Shown in pieces: positions 44,092-53,192 of a stretch of DNA of 64,000 nt (the first letter of the stretch is position 1; the number at the start of each line of letters is the position of its first letter). The stretch is from Ferribacterium limneticum. GTDB taxonomy: Bacteria > Pseudomonadota > Gammaproteobacteria > Burkholderiales > Rhodocyclaceae. The notes under the pieces were generated by a model, which was not told the DNA's origin, made no database searches, and worked only from the letters and a program-made list of their open reading frames with translations. Location of the stretch: contig NZ_CP075189.1 in the NCBI RefSeq assembly GCF_020510565.1, forward strand, positions 3,208,501 to 3,272,500, written 5' to 3'. Position numbers and translations under genes: made by a program.

Positions 44092-45084
44092 TCAGATTTC
44101 CACGCCGACTTTTTTCAGGCGCGCCTTGAAGGCGGCGACTTCTTCGCCGACGACTTCTTCGGCATCCGCCCCCAACGCTTTGCGGACAACCGGCAACATG
44201 GCGGCAGCGGCCCGGGTGCTCCACTTTTCCGTCCACTCCTGCAGGATGGCGCGGTTGTGCTCCGACTCGGCGGCGGCCACTTTCATGACGGCATCGACCC
44301 ACTTGCGGGTTTCATCGAACCAGTCGTTCATGAACTGGCAGAGCATGGCCACGGCCGACGCGCCTTGGGATGACAGGTGGCCATCGACGATGCGCTCATA
44401 GACCAGCGGATAGAGCAGGCCGTCGAGCGCCACGTTCTGGGCGACGAACAATTCGAAGGGATCGCGCACGACCAGGCAATCCTCGATATAGCGGCGCATC
44501 GGCTGCCAGGCTTCATCGTCCAGCCAGGCGGTCTTGCCTTCGGTCAGCGCCTCCTGATCGCCGAGCAGCAAACCGAGGCGCGACAGGTACTGGGCGATGC
44601 CGAGGTTGTCCATGGCGTGGAACATGCACGCCTGGGTAAAGATGGCGGCGTAGCCATAGCCCGAGATGAAGGAATTGTTCATGTTGGCGCCCCAGGCGGC
44701 ATGGCGCAGGGGAACCAGCACATCCAGCGCAATCTGTTTCAACTCGTCCGGCAACATGTCGGCCAGAGCACGGCTTTCGACGAAGCTGAAATTTGCTTCG
44801 GCCGTTTCCTGCTGGCGGGCGCGGGCCAGCGTGTAGTTGTTGTAAAAGTACTGGCGCGGATCCTTCAGCGCATACCAGTCGGCCATGACGATTTTGGTGA
44901 TCGAGGCATCGTAGATCAGCTGATCGGGATCCCAGGTCGGCCGGTAGTGCAGGTTTTCGGTCGCCTGGATGTCGTAGCTGGCCTCCTGGTAGCGCGAGGC
45001 CGGCTTGTCGCCGAAGCGGCGCGCCAGATGATCAAAGGTGTTGCGCTGCTGCTTGATGCTGACGGTGCGAAGATCGATTTGCAT
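44092..45084 (-). CDS. dmpL: Phenol hydroxylase beta subunit
   Basis: 330 residues. Ferritin-like helical chain paralogous to DmpN but without diiron ligands, as expected. Marks are YNNYTLARARQQE, MNNSFISGYGYAAIFTQA and CMFHAMDNLG. The small dmpK gene that usually precedes dmpL is missing; catechol 2,3-dioxygenase no. 1 takes its place. Confidence 0.94.
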   Translation of the reverse strand: MQIDLRTVSIKQQRNTFDHLARRFGDKPASRYQEASYDIQATENLHYRPTWDPDQLIYDASITKIVMADWYALKDPRQYFYNNYTLARARQQETAEANFSFVESRALADMLPDELKQIALDVLVPLRHAAWGANMNNSFISGYGYAAIFTQACMFHAMDNLGIAQYLSRLGLLLGDQEALTEGKTAWLDDEAWQPMRRYIEDCLVVRDPFELFVAQNVALDGLLYPLVYERIVDGHLSSQGASAVAMLCQFMNDWFDETRKWVDAVMKVAAAESEHNRAILQEWTEKWSTRAAAAMLPVVRKALGADAEEVVGEEVAAFKARLKKVGVEI

Positions 45085-45161
45085 TCGTCCTGTCTCCTTT
45101 TGGAATTATGTGATGCGACTGCCGCGGCGCGCGGCAGCCGTCCCGATTCGTGCCGGCGCTT

Positions 45162-46091
45162 TCAGCTGACGACAGTCAGGAAAGTCTCGTGCAGCTTGCG
45201 TTGCGGGTAATCGAGCCCCTGGCCGAAGTTGTCGAAAGTCCAGGTCATCGGCTCGTAGTCGGGGTACGGTAGGTGGCCGCCAAAGAAGGTTTCGAAACGG
45301 TTGCCGGACGGGTCCCAAGCGTAGATGGTGCAGCCACGGGTCACGCCGTGGCGGGTCGGGCCGATATCGACCGGTACGGCATTCATCGACATGATGTCGC
45401 CGCCGCGCAGGACCTGCTCCCAGCTTTCCATGAGGAATGAGCAGTGGTGCAGTTTGCCGGGTTCCGGATACTCGGCGAAAGCGATGTCGTGCACCTTTTG
45501 GCCGCAGGACAGCCAGATCGCCGCATTGCCATTGCCATCCGGCGTCAGGACGCGTTCGACCAGATAGAAACCGAGCACTTCGGTGAAAATCTTCTGCACT
45601 TCGGCGACATTCGGGCCGTAGAGCAGGCAGTGGTCGAGGCGCGTCGGCGCGATGCCGTTATCGCGCGCCTTGCTCCACGGCGCCGGATTGACCAGGGGAA
45701 TGCCATTGCCGATCTTGGACTTCTCGGCATACAGCTCCATGACATGGCCGGAAGGCAGCGTGAAGCGGACGCGCTCGCCGGTTTCCAGCATTTCACCGGC
45801 CGGGATGCGCTCGGTCTTGAGGCCGTAGGCCTGCAGGTCGGCATCGAGCTTGTCGAGCGTTGCCTTGTCGAGCACGCGGAAGCCGAAGAAATCGAGGCCG
45901 GCCCGGTCGGCCTGACGGATCACATAGCTGTTGTGGTCGCGCTCGTCCCAGCATTTGAAATAGACGCGCCCCTGGGTGTCACGGCCGGTTTCGACCAGAC
46001 CTAGAACGTCGCGATAAAAAGTCACTGCCTCTTCCAGATCCAGCACGCGAACCTGTGCATGCCCCGGGCGAAGTACGCCTGTCATTGCCAT
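45162..46091 (-). CDS. Catechol 2,3-dioxygenase no. 1 (extradiol)
   Basis: 309 residues. Fe(II) ligands are His154 (LDHCLLYG), His216 (KLHHCSF) and Glu267 (GNRFETFF), as in XylE and DmpB. It opens the catechol ring to 2-hydroxymuconic semialdehyde in the cytoplasm. A paralogue starting with almost the same 20 residues is at 61728-62654. First gene of the operon with dmpLMNO, which is an unusual order. GAGGAGA lies before the start, and a sigma-54-type promoter lies 80-110 bp upstream. Confidence 0.94.
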   Translation of the reverse strand: MAMTGVLRPGHAQVRVLDLEEAVTFYRDVLGLVETGRDTQGRVYFKCWDERDHNSYVIRQADRAGLDFFGFRVLDKATLDKLDADLQAYGLKTERIPAGEMLETGERVRFTLPSGHVMELYAEKSKIGNGIPLVNPAPWSKARDNGIAPTRLDHCLLYGPNVAEVQKIFTEVLGFYLVERVLTPDGNGNAAIWLSCGQKVHDIAFAEYPEPGKLHHCSFLMESWEQVLRGGDIMSMNAVPVDIGPTRHGVTRGCTIYAWDPSGNRFETFFGGHLPYPDYEPMTWTFDNFGQGLDYPQRKLHETFLTVVS

Positions 46092-46181
46092 AATCTTGTC
46101 TCCTCTTTTTCGTTAATGACTTGAAATAACCCATTTCAACGACATCCATTTTTTAGCGAATGTCTTTTGTCGAGAGGCTAA

Positions 46182-46200
46182 TCGCAGGATGCATGCCAAA
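46182..46200 (-). promoter_or_regulatory. Sigma-54 (-24/-12) promoter of the C23O-dmpLMNO operon
   Basis: Minus strand TTGGCATGCATCCTGCGAT: GG, ten bases, then GC, with TTGGCAT and CTGCG flanks close to the sigma-54 consensus. Transcription would start near 46172 with an 80-nt leader. Phenol operons of this type are known to use sigma-54 with a DmpR/XylR activator; that activator is not in this window. Confidence 0.65.
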
Positions 46201-46219
46201 TTGGCAAAGCCTTGTTTAC

Positions 46220-46277
46220 ATTAACCAATCGTAAATTGATTCATTTAACCGAAACTTGATTGAACATTCTTGATCAA
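46220..46277. promoter_or_regulatory. Possible DmpR/XylR-type upstream activating sites
   Basis: TTGATTGAACATTCTTGATC near 46257-46276 and a related CCAATCGTAAATTGATTC near 46226 resemble the known site TTGANCAATTGATCAA. They sit 40-95 bp upstream of the -24 element. Partial matches only. They also lie in the leader region of the divergent LysR gene. Confidence 0.4.
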
Positions 46278-46427
46278 GCTGTTTTTAGAAAATGAAGAAA
46301 TTTATCAACCGACTACGTAAGCGATTGCCTCGTCGCTGAGAGCAGATTAGGAAGCCTGAGCTATACTGTCCAATACCAGATTTTGCACACAGCCATACCT
46401 TTTCGAGCAAGCACCAAGGAACAGCCC

Positions 46428-47324
46428 ATGGACCTGCGCCACCTCAAATATTTCATCGCCGTTGCCGAGGAACTGAATATCGGACGTGCCGCGCTGCGCC
46501 TGTGCATCTCGCAGCCGCCGCTGACCCGGCAGATTCAGCAACTGGAAGAGGAACTCGGCGTCCAGCTGTTCATACGCACGCCACGCGGCGTCGAGCTGAC
46601 CCAGGCCGGCGAGATGTTCTACGAGGAGGCGACCAATATCCGCGCCCTCGTCGAGCAGGCCATCGAGCGCACCAAGCGGGCCGGCCAGGGCAAGCTCGGG
46701 CGGCTCGACATCGGCATTTTCGGCACCGGCATCCTGGGCACCATTCCCAGGCTGCTGCAGCTGTTCAAGGACACCAACCCGGATGTCGTCGTCTCGCTGC
46801 ACACCCTGTCGAAATCGGAACAGATCGAAGCGCTGCGCCAGCGCCGCATCACCATCGGCTTCAACCGCATGCTCGTGCCGCTGCCCGACATCACGACCGA
46901 ACTGATCATGCGCGAGCCGCTCTACCTCGTGATCAGCGCGGACCACCCGCTGGCCCGGCTCGACTCGGTGCCGTTCATGGAAGTCGCCAAGTACCCGCTG
47001 GTTTTGTTCCCGTCGGGCGCCCGCCCCAACTTCGTCGATCGCATCGTCCAGCTGTGCGGGAACATGGGCGTCACGCCGCAGATTTCCCAGGTGGTCGGCG
47101 ACGCCGTGACCGGCATGGCGCTCGTCGCCGGCGGCTTCGGCATGACCATCGTGCCCAAGTCGGCCACCACCATCAGCCTGCCCGGCGTCGTCTGCCGGCC
47201 ATTCCGCGACGCCATTTCGGCCACCGTGGACCTCAGCTGCATTTACCGCACCGACGATCACTCACCGATCCTGCAGGCCTTCCTGGCCAGCGTGCAGAAG
47301 TTCCGGGAAGCGCCCAGCGACTAG
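46428..47324 (+). CDS. LysR-family transcriptional regulator (aromatic catabolism type)
   Basis: 298 residues from the Met of MDLRHLKYFIAVAEELNIG, with AAGGA 8 nt upstream. Helix-turn-helix at residues 16-60 (RLCISQPPLTRQIQQLEEELG), effector-binding domain from 90 on. The N-terminus resembles the CatM/BenM/CatR group, which respond to muconate or benzoate. It is divergent from the C23O-dmpLMNO operon, so that operon or the transport cluster downstream are likely targets. Confidence 0.88.
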   Translation: MDLRHLKYFIAVAEELNIGRAALRLCISQPPLTRQIQQLEEELGVQLFIRTPRGVELTQAGEMFYEEATNIRALVEQAIERTKRAGQGKLGRLDIGIFGTGILGTIPRLLQLFKDTNPDVVVSLHTLSKSEQIEALRQRRITIGFNRMLVPLPDITTELIMREPLYLVISADHPLARLDSVPFMEVAKYPLVLFPSGARPNFVDRIVQLCGNMGVTPQISQVVGDAVTGMALVAGGFGMTIVPKSATTISLPGVVCRPFRDAISATVDLSCIYRTDDHSPILQAFLASVQKFREAPSD

Positions 47325-47335
47325 ATTTGAGAGTC

Positions 47336-47372
47336 CCACGGTCAACCGGAAAAATTGATCAAAATTGAAATC
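47336..47372 (+). repeat. Dispersed repeat, copy 11
   Basis: CCCACGGTCAACCGGAAAAA then TTGATCAAAATTGAAAT. It lies 12 bp after the LysR stop. Confidence 0.9.
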
Positions 47373-47379
47373 CGGGACA

Positions 47380-47406
47380 AAAAAATGGGGGGCCTAAAGG
47401 CCCCCC
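47380..47406 (-). terminator. Rho-independent terminator of the minus-strand transport operon
   Basis: GGGGGGCCT-TTAGGCCCCCC on the minus strand followed by ATTTTTTTG. Confidence 0.85.
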
Positions 47407-47476
47407 GAATGAGGGAGAAAGGGGTTTCCATACAGAAACCCTCGCCCGCAGAGACAGTGAAATACTTAAGGCGTGG

Positions 47477-48781
47477 TTAATCCCCGCCGCGCAGGTTCTG
47501 AACCTGGAAGAGGCCCGGAGGCGCCTTCTTCGGATCGACCTGGCCCTTGAACTGGGCGGTCGTGCAGTGCTTGGCCTGGACGTCAACCATGATCACGCCG
47601 TCATCGATACCGATACCCGAGCCCTTGTTGACCGGCAGGTGATGGTCAGGATGCGACTTGCCAACGCTGAAAGCCTTCCACAGTTCGCCCTTGCGGTCGT
47701 AAATGTCGATGGCACCGTTCAGGTTCTGCAACTGGGCATCCATGTAGAAAGTCCGCTTGCTGATCGGGTGATTCGGGTTGACCGGCACGGCTTCCAGAAC
47801 ATAGACCTTGCGCAACTGCCAGGTGCCATCCGGGAAGCAGCCGCCCTGGCCGCCGTAGTTCACGAACTTGTAGCCATCGGCTTCCTTGAACTCATCGGAA
47901 AGCTTGAGTTCGTTGTGGTTCCACATCGGCAACAGCATGTTCTTGGTGCCCTTGTAGTTCCACTTCATGTCGGAAACGCGGCCGTTGTAGCCTTCGAAGT
48001 CTTCGATCATCAGATCGGAGCCGAGGAAGGAATCGGTCACCTGCCCCTGGGCCAGACGACGGACGCGACGCTGGAAGCCCAGATACAGGTAGGCGTCGTC
48101 GAGCTTGCTGTCGTCTTCGAAACGCTGGATCAGCAACTGCGTATTCTTCAGATCCTGCGGCTCGTTGGCCTTGACGTAAATCGCACGGTACAGACCGGAC
48201 GGATTCGGCGTGAATTCCGGAATCGGCGCATCCTTGGTGCGATGCATGAAGTTCAGGAAGTGGAAGTCATACTTGATGGTCTTCTCGATCTGCCCGGTGG
48301 TCATGTTGCGGTAACGCCAGTAGAACGGAGAAATGACCGCACCGTCGCCCCAGTTCACACCGTACTTGTAGTTCCAGGCCAGCTTTTCGCCCGCACGCGG
48401 ATCCTTCGCATCCGGTTCCTCGGGGAATGGACGACCGGCTACGTAACCCGTCAGATTCTCGCCGGCCTTGGAGCCCAGCTTGGTCTTGTTCAGATTGGCC
48501 TTGGTCGCGTTGATGTAGCTGCTGTTGATCATGAACTGGGTGGTAGGACCCACTTTCATTTCAAAAGCGCCATCCTTGAGCAGTTTGTACAGACCAACCG
48601 ACAGGACGTCCTTGAACTGGTCGGCATTGGCCTTGGTGATCACCGTACCGGGTGTCACACCCGGCGCGCTGGGCATGCCAGCCTTGTAGGGATTGAAGGT
48701 ATTTTCGACATCGGCTTCCGTAGCAGCGAATGCCGAACCGACCAAGCCCGCCAAGAGCAGAGGAATCATGGTTTTTTTCAT
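47477..48781 (-). CDS. DUF1329 family exported protein
   Basis: 434 residues with a signal peptide (MKKTMIPLLLAGLVGSAFA). DUF1329 proteins are related to LolB-type lipid-carrying beta folds and are periplasmic or outer-membrane associated. It is last in a four-gene unit with DUF1302, an RND permease and a YCF48 lipoprotein, a combination seen in gene sets for hydrophobic substrates. A carrier role for an aromatic or lipid is inferred. Confidence 0.88.
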   Translation of the reverse strand: MKKTMIPLLLAGLVGSAFAATEADVENTFNPYKAGMPSAPGVTPGTVITKANADQFKDVLSVGLYKLLKDGAFEMKVGPTTQFMINSSYINATKANLNKTKLGSKAGENLTGYVAGRPFPEEPDAKDPRAGEKLAWNYKYGVNWGDGAVISPFYWRYRNMTTGQIEKTIKYDFHFLNFMHRTKDAPIPEFTPNPSGLYRAIYVKANEPQDLKNTQLLIQRFEDDSKLDDAYLYLGFQRRVRRLAQGQVTDSFLGSDLMIEDFEGYNGRVSDMKWNYKGTKNMLLPMWNHNELKLSDEFKEADGYKFVNYGGQGGCFPDGTWQLRKVYVLEAVPVNPNHPISKRTFYMDAQLQNLNGAIDIYDRKGELWKAFSVGKSHPDHHLPVNKGSGIGIDDGVIMVDVQAKHCTTAQFKGQVDPKKAPPGLFQVQNLRGGD

Positions 48782-48802
48782 GGGTATGTCTCCAGACTTA
48801 AA

Positions 48803-50716
48803 TTAGAACTTGTAGTTCAGGCGAACAAAAATGTCGTTTTCCTTGTACGCGGCACCAATCGGGCCAGCGCGGAAGCGGCCGAGGGGTTCCATGCCGCCGA
48901 GGCCGTAGTTCTCACCAACTGCTTGGCCAGGTGCCGCAAATTGAACAAACGGAGCACAAGTACGGCAGTCATCGAACTTCCAGCGCCCACGCCCTTCCGC
49001 CAGCTTGTAGTTGGCACCGATGGTCACCTTGAGATCGTTCGTAACATTCCACTCGACCTGCGGCGCCATGGCTGTCGCTTGTGCCTGGAAATCATGGGCA
49101 AAGATGACTTGCGGGCTGACCGTTCCATTTTTCAGGAAACCCTTGATGAGCAGGGTGGCAATAAAGTTATCCTCCCAGTCCACCATGCCGATTTTGCCCA
49201 GCGGCGCGTCCCGAAGTTCGTGATTGAAAATATGCTGATAGAACAACTGGGCTGAAATCAACGTTGCCGATGTTTCGCTGATGAAAGGAATGAAGGTAGG
49301 ACGATCAATCCCGATCACACTCCGGAACACCTTGTTCTTGGAATACAACTCATCACGCGTAGAGTTGGCGAACTCCTCACCCCAAGTCATGGCACCTTCC
49401 ATCCGAACCGCAGCGCCAATAGCTGGCAACTGGAAGTCCATCGAACCGCCGAGCAAATTGACACGCGGGAAATGCATATCGAAAGCGATCAGCTTCTTCG
49501 AAGTTTCCGACACCCCGGTTGCCGGGTTTACTGTCGCCGTTGTGTTACCGAAGGCATGCAGGCTGGGCAGCTGGGAACGATAGTGCAAGGCATTGAGAGA
49601 GAACGAGAGGCCATTTGCCGTAACACCCTCAAACTTCCCGCCAAGTTGAGTGTTGGCCAATGACCACTCAGGAAGGTGAACGTTACGGATACCAATCTGG
49701 CCAGGGCCAAAATTAGTTGCCAAAACTCCACCAGCAAAATTCGAAACGGTGCCACCGTTGTCCCAAAGGTTGGCCATACCACGGAAGAAGCAACCAGCGT
49801 CCAGAATCACGTTTGGTGACCCGCACTGGCCGAGATTGTTGGCACGAAACTGATCGAAGTTCCAAACCAGCTGGAAGTTGCGGTCCTGCATCATGTCGCT
49901 AGCCCCCATGCGGTATTCCGCCTGGGCAATCCACATTGGGATGCGAATATCGGACAGCTCGTCGTAGATGTTGTTGCGCGAATAGTCGACCGGATTGATC
50001 ACATCGAGAACACGGAAGAGGTCCGTACGTCCCCAAACAACCTGTTGCTTACCAAGCTTCAGGAAAAGATCCTTGCCCTCGGCCAGATTGAAGGTTTTCT
50101 TGACATACAACTCGCGGACGAAATCGAGTCGCTTATTGAATTCCGGAGCCTCGAGTTCCGAAATTCCCTGATCGCCGTATCCACCGAAATCACGACATCC
50201 GCGACTATCGACATCACAGGGACGGACTGGCACACCAAAAGTAACCCCGCCTTCTGCGTTATGCCAACGATCACCAAGCACGCGCATTCCAGCGTTTGGA
50301 TTATTGGCCAGAATTTGGGCTGTACTACCGCCGAATAATTGAACGTCACCGAAGCCGTGCGCAACACTGCCGCTCCCGCCCACACTTTCCAGCATGATTG
50401 GACCACCCGCGTCCTTGCCATACTCACCGCTGTTCATGCGATAAACGCCGTCCCAGCTACCACGCAGGATGCCGTGGATACCCCAGCCATTGCCGGCCTT
50501 TTTGTCGAACTCGGCCTGCATGGTGTTGCGGAACTTGGCCAGGCCAGCATGCTCACGATGTGCCGTATGGTTCTCGTAAGTCACATCGATCTGCCAGGGC
50601 GAAGACTCCTCGCCCATGGACGGAAGGTCATCACCCCACGCCTGTGTCGCGAAAGAGGCGGAGAGCGCTGCCGCGATGAGCGTCAGGCGCCTTCCAGTAT
50701 TCAGTTTTGTCTCCAT
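48803..50716 (-). CDS. DUF1302 family outer-membrane protein
   Basis: 637 residues. Signal peptide (RLTLIAAALSASFATQAWG) and a beta-rich mature chain ending in a C-terminal Phe (RLNYKF), as expected of an outer-membrane barrel. DUF1302 members accompany DUF1329 in uptake or export sets for hydrophobic compounds. Cys pairs near 167-173 (RPCDVDSRGCRD) may form a disulfide. Confidence 0.9.
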   Translation of the reverse strand: METKLNTGRRLTLIAAALSASFATQAWGDDLPSMGEESSPWQIDVTYENHTAHREHAGLAKFRNTMQAEFDKKAGNGWGIHGILRGSWDGVYRMNSGEYGKDAGGPIMLESVGGSGSVAHGFGDVQLFGGSTAQILANNPNAGMRVLGDRWHNAEGGVTFGVPVRPCDVDSRGCRDFGGYGDQGISELEAPEFNKRLDFVRELYVKKTFNLAEGKDLFLKLGKQQVVWGRTDLFRVLDVINPVDYSRNNIYDELSDIRIPMWIAQAEYRMGASDMMQDRNFQLVWNFDQFRANNLGQCGSPNVILDAGCFFRGMANLWDNGGTVSNFAGGVLATNFGPGQIGIRNVHLPEWSLANTQLGGKFEGVTANGLSFSLNALHYRSQLPSLHAFGNTTATVNPATGVSETSKKLIAFDMHFPRVNLLGGSMDFQLPAIGAAVRMEGAMTWGEEFANSTRDELYSKNKVFRSVIGIDRPTFIPFISETSATLISAQLFYQHIFNHELRDAPLGKIGMVDWEDNFIATLLIKGFLKNGTVSPQVIFAHDFQAQATAMAPQVEWNVTNDLKVTIGANYKLAEGRGRWKFDDCRTCAPFVQFAAPGQAVGENYGLGGMEPLGRFRAGPIGAAYKENDIFVRLNYKF

Positions 50717-50781
50717 GGATCAAACCCCCAATGGTTTTGTTGAAAGAATGGTTGCTGTTCCCCCGGTCTTCCGGAGTGTTG

Positions 50782-53172
50782 TTAGTCGTTTTCCAGAACA
50801 CCGTCTTCGTCGTAATGCACTGCCGTCACAAACTTCGGTTTGAAGACGACGCACCATGACGGCACGATCAGTACGGCGGCGATCGCGTTGACGATGAGCA
50901 TGAAAGAAAGAAGGATCGCGGCATCTGACTGGAAGCGCAGATCGGACATGAAGATCCACATGACGACGCCGGCAATCAGCGTCACCGCCGTAAAACTGAC
51001 GGCGTAGCCGGTGGTGGCGACGGCGGTGATGACGGCCTTTTTCATGTCACGCATCACGGCATATTCTTCGCGGATGCGGTCCATGAAATACACGGCGTAG
51101 TCGATGCCGACACCGACACCGACAGCAATGACCGGCACCGTATTGACGCTGATCCCGATGTTGAGCGCGCCCATGTAGGCGTAAGTCATCAGGGTCGAGA
51201 ACAGCATCGGCAGGACCATCAGCCAGCCGGCGTGCAGCGAGCTGTAGTAGATCATGACGATGAAGAAGGCGAGCAGCATGACGGCCGGGATGATGATCAT
51301 GTGGTCGGTATGCAGCGCCTGGTTGCCAGCCGCCGTGACGCCGATGATGCCGCCCCCCAGTTCGATGTGCAGGCCGGGCACTTCGGCCTCGATCTTCTTA
51401 ATGCCTTCCTCGGCCAGCGCGACGATGCGGTTGATCGTTTCCGCCTGGTGGTCCTTGTAGTAGAAGACCATGTTGGCTTCGTTTTCGTCGGAGGTGACGA
51501 ATTCCTTCAAGGCACCGGGGATCGGGCTGGAAGCCATGTAGGCGAACATCAGGCCGCCGATTTCGTCGGCCGTATCGGGCAGTTGCATCCAGCGCGGGTC
51601 GTCGTTGTGGGTCAGCTTGTTGACCACGCGCAGCACGCCCGGCATGGCCTTGGTACCGCCCAGTGTCGGATCGGACAGCATGTGCGCCTGGAAGCGTTCG
51701 ATGGCCGCCATCACTTCGGGTCGCTTGATGCCGCCTTTTTCGTCGGTCCGCGCCGCGACATGCAGCTCCTCGGAGCCCGGGAAGCGCGTGTTGATGGCCT
51801 TGGTCGACACGTTGAAGTCGTGACTAAGGTGGAGCAGCGGCGAGCCCGGCTCTGATTCACCGAGTTGCACCTTGCTTACGAAGTAGGTGCCGCCGATGGC
51901 GCCGATCAGGGTCAGGATCAGGATCGAGCGGGCACCGCCATCGGTACCACCGGTCAGGGACATGGCTTTGCCGAGGAAGGCGCGAATACCTTCGTTGCCG
52001 TTCTTGTGGTTCTTCGGCGCCGGCAGGATGGTCAGAGCCAGCGGGACCATGAAGTGCACCGTGAAGATCACCGAGAAGCCCCAGAAGCCGGCGGCCAGAC
52101 CGAGCTTGTGGTTGAAAGGGGCAGCGCCCAGCACAAGCACGGCGATACCCACCGCATCGACGATGATGGCTAGCGAACCGGGACGGAACAAGGCATCCAG
52201 CGCGTTGCGGGCGGCCTTCTTGCCATCATGGACGATGGCCAGTTCCTCGTAGTAGCGCACGACCAGTTGCACGCCGTGCGAGGTTGCGCGGGCGGCGATC
52301 AGGAAGGGAATCGGCAGGGACAGCGGCTCAAGGTTGATACCCATCGCCGCCATGAAGCCAAGGCCCCAGATCGAGGACAGGGCGATACCAAGTAGTGGCA
52401 GCGCAACGCCGTAGAAGCGCCGGAAGTAGAGAATCAGCAGGGCGGACAGCAGGAGCAGCGTCCACATCATGATCTCGACGATCTGGTTGAGATAGGTATA
52501 GACCCAGCCGGTCAGTACCGGATTCCCCGTCACATAGATTTGATGCCCCGGCCGGGCCAGCGTCTCGCGGACTTTCTGCAAGGCGGCGAAGGTGGTCGGG
52601 TAGTCGATCGAGCCCTCGTTCATCTGGGCCTTGATCAGCGCCGCCTTCATGTCCGGCGAAACGAGCAGGCCGTAGATGGTCGGGTTGGCGATGACGTCGT
52701 TTCTGAGTTGCTCGAGTTCGGCCACCGTCCGCTTCGGCTTGAGCGGATCGTAGTAGGACTCGGAGGCGAAACCGCCCTGATCGTCGAGGAAGACCTTGCG
52801 CGCCGTACGGTGCGTCAGGCTGCTGACGAGGTTGTGGTTGACGCTCGGCAGGTTGTCGACGCCTTGGGTGGCCTCGTGAATGAGTTGCAGGGTTTCATCG
52901 TTGAAGATGGTGCCCTTGTCGACTTCGACCGACATGACGATCATGTTGGCACCGCCGAAGTTTTCTTTCAGGCGGTTGTAGACCTTGATGTAGCCGTGGT
53001 TCTGCGGCAGCAGATCGGCAAAGTCGGTGAACACGCGCAGGCTGGGCAGCGCCATGCTGAACAGGATGGTGACGGCCAGAACCAGCGACAGGACGATCTT
53101 CGGATTGCGGAAAATCCATTCCTCGCCCTGATGCAGGGCGTGGGTAATGGCGTGACGTGTTTGTGCAACCAT
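50782..53172 (-). CDS. RND/MMPL-family inner-membrane transporter
   Basis: 796 residues with the RND pattern of one membrane helix, a large periplasmic loop, five helices, and repeat. First helix VLSLVLAVTILFSMALPSL near 28, core helices near 225-375 and 620-770. Sequence AVGVGVGIDYAVYFMDRIREE in the second half is the sterol-sensing-like, MmpL/HpnN type helix 4. It lacks the usual periplasmic adaptor gene; YCF48 and DUF1302 replace it. Confidence 0.92.
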   Translation of the reverse strand: MVAQTRHAITHALHQGEEWIFRNPKIVLSLVLAVTILFSMALPSLRVFTDFADLLPQNHGYIKVYNRLKENFGGANMIVMSVEVDKGTIFNDETLQLIHEATQGVDNLPSVNHNLVSSLTHRTARKVFLDDQGGFASESYYDPLKPKRTVAELEQLRNDVIANPTIYGLLVSPDMKAALIKAQMNEGSIDYPTTFAALQKVRETLARPGHQIYVTGNPVLTGWVYTYLNQIVEIMMWTLLLLSALLILYFRRFYGVALPLLGIALSSIWGLGFMAAMGINLEPLSLPIPFLIAARATSHGVQLVVRYYEELAIVHDGKKAARNALDALFRPGSLAIIVDAVGIAVLVLGAAPFNHKLGLAAGFWGFSVIFTVHFMVPLALTILPAPKNHKNGNEGIRAFLGKAMSLTGGTDGGARSILILTLIGAIGGTYFVSKVQLGESEPGSPLLHLSHDFNVSTKAINTRFPGSEELHVAARTDEKGGIKRPEVMAAIERFQAHMLSDPTLGGTKAMPGVLRVVNKLTHNDDPRWMQLPDTADEIGGLMFAYMASSPIPGALKEFVTSDENEANMVFYYKDHQAETINRIVALAEEGIKKIEAEVPGLHIELGGGIIGVTAAGNQALHTDHMIIIPAVMLLAFFIVMIYYSSLHAGWLMVLPMLFSTLMTYAYMGALNIGISVNTVPVIAVGVGVGIDYAVYFMDRIREEYAVMRDMKKAVITAVATTGYAVSFTAVTLIAGVVMWIFMSDLRFQSDAAILLSFMLIVNAIAAVLIVPSWCVVFKPKFVTAVHYDEDGVLEND

Positions 53173-53192
53173 GGTGTTGAGTTCTCCGTGGC

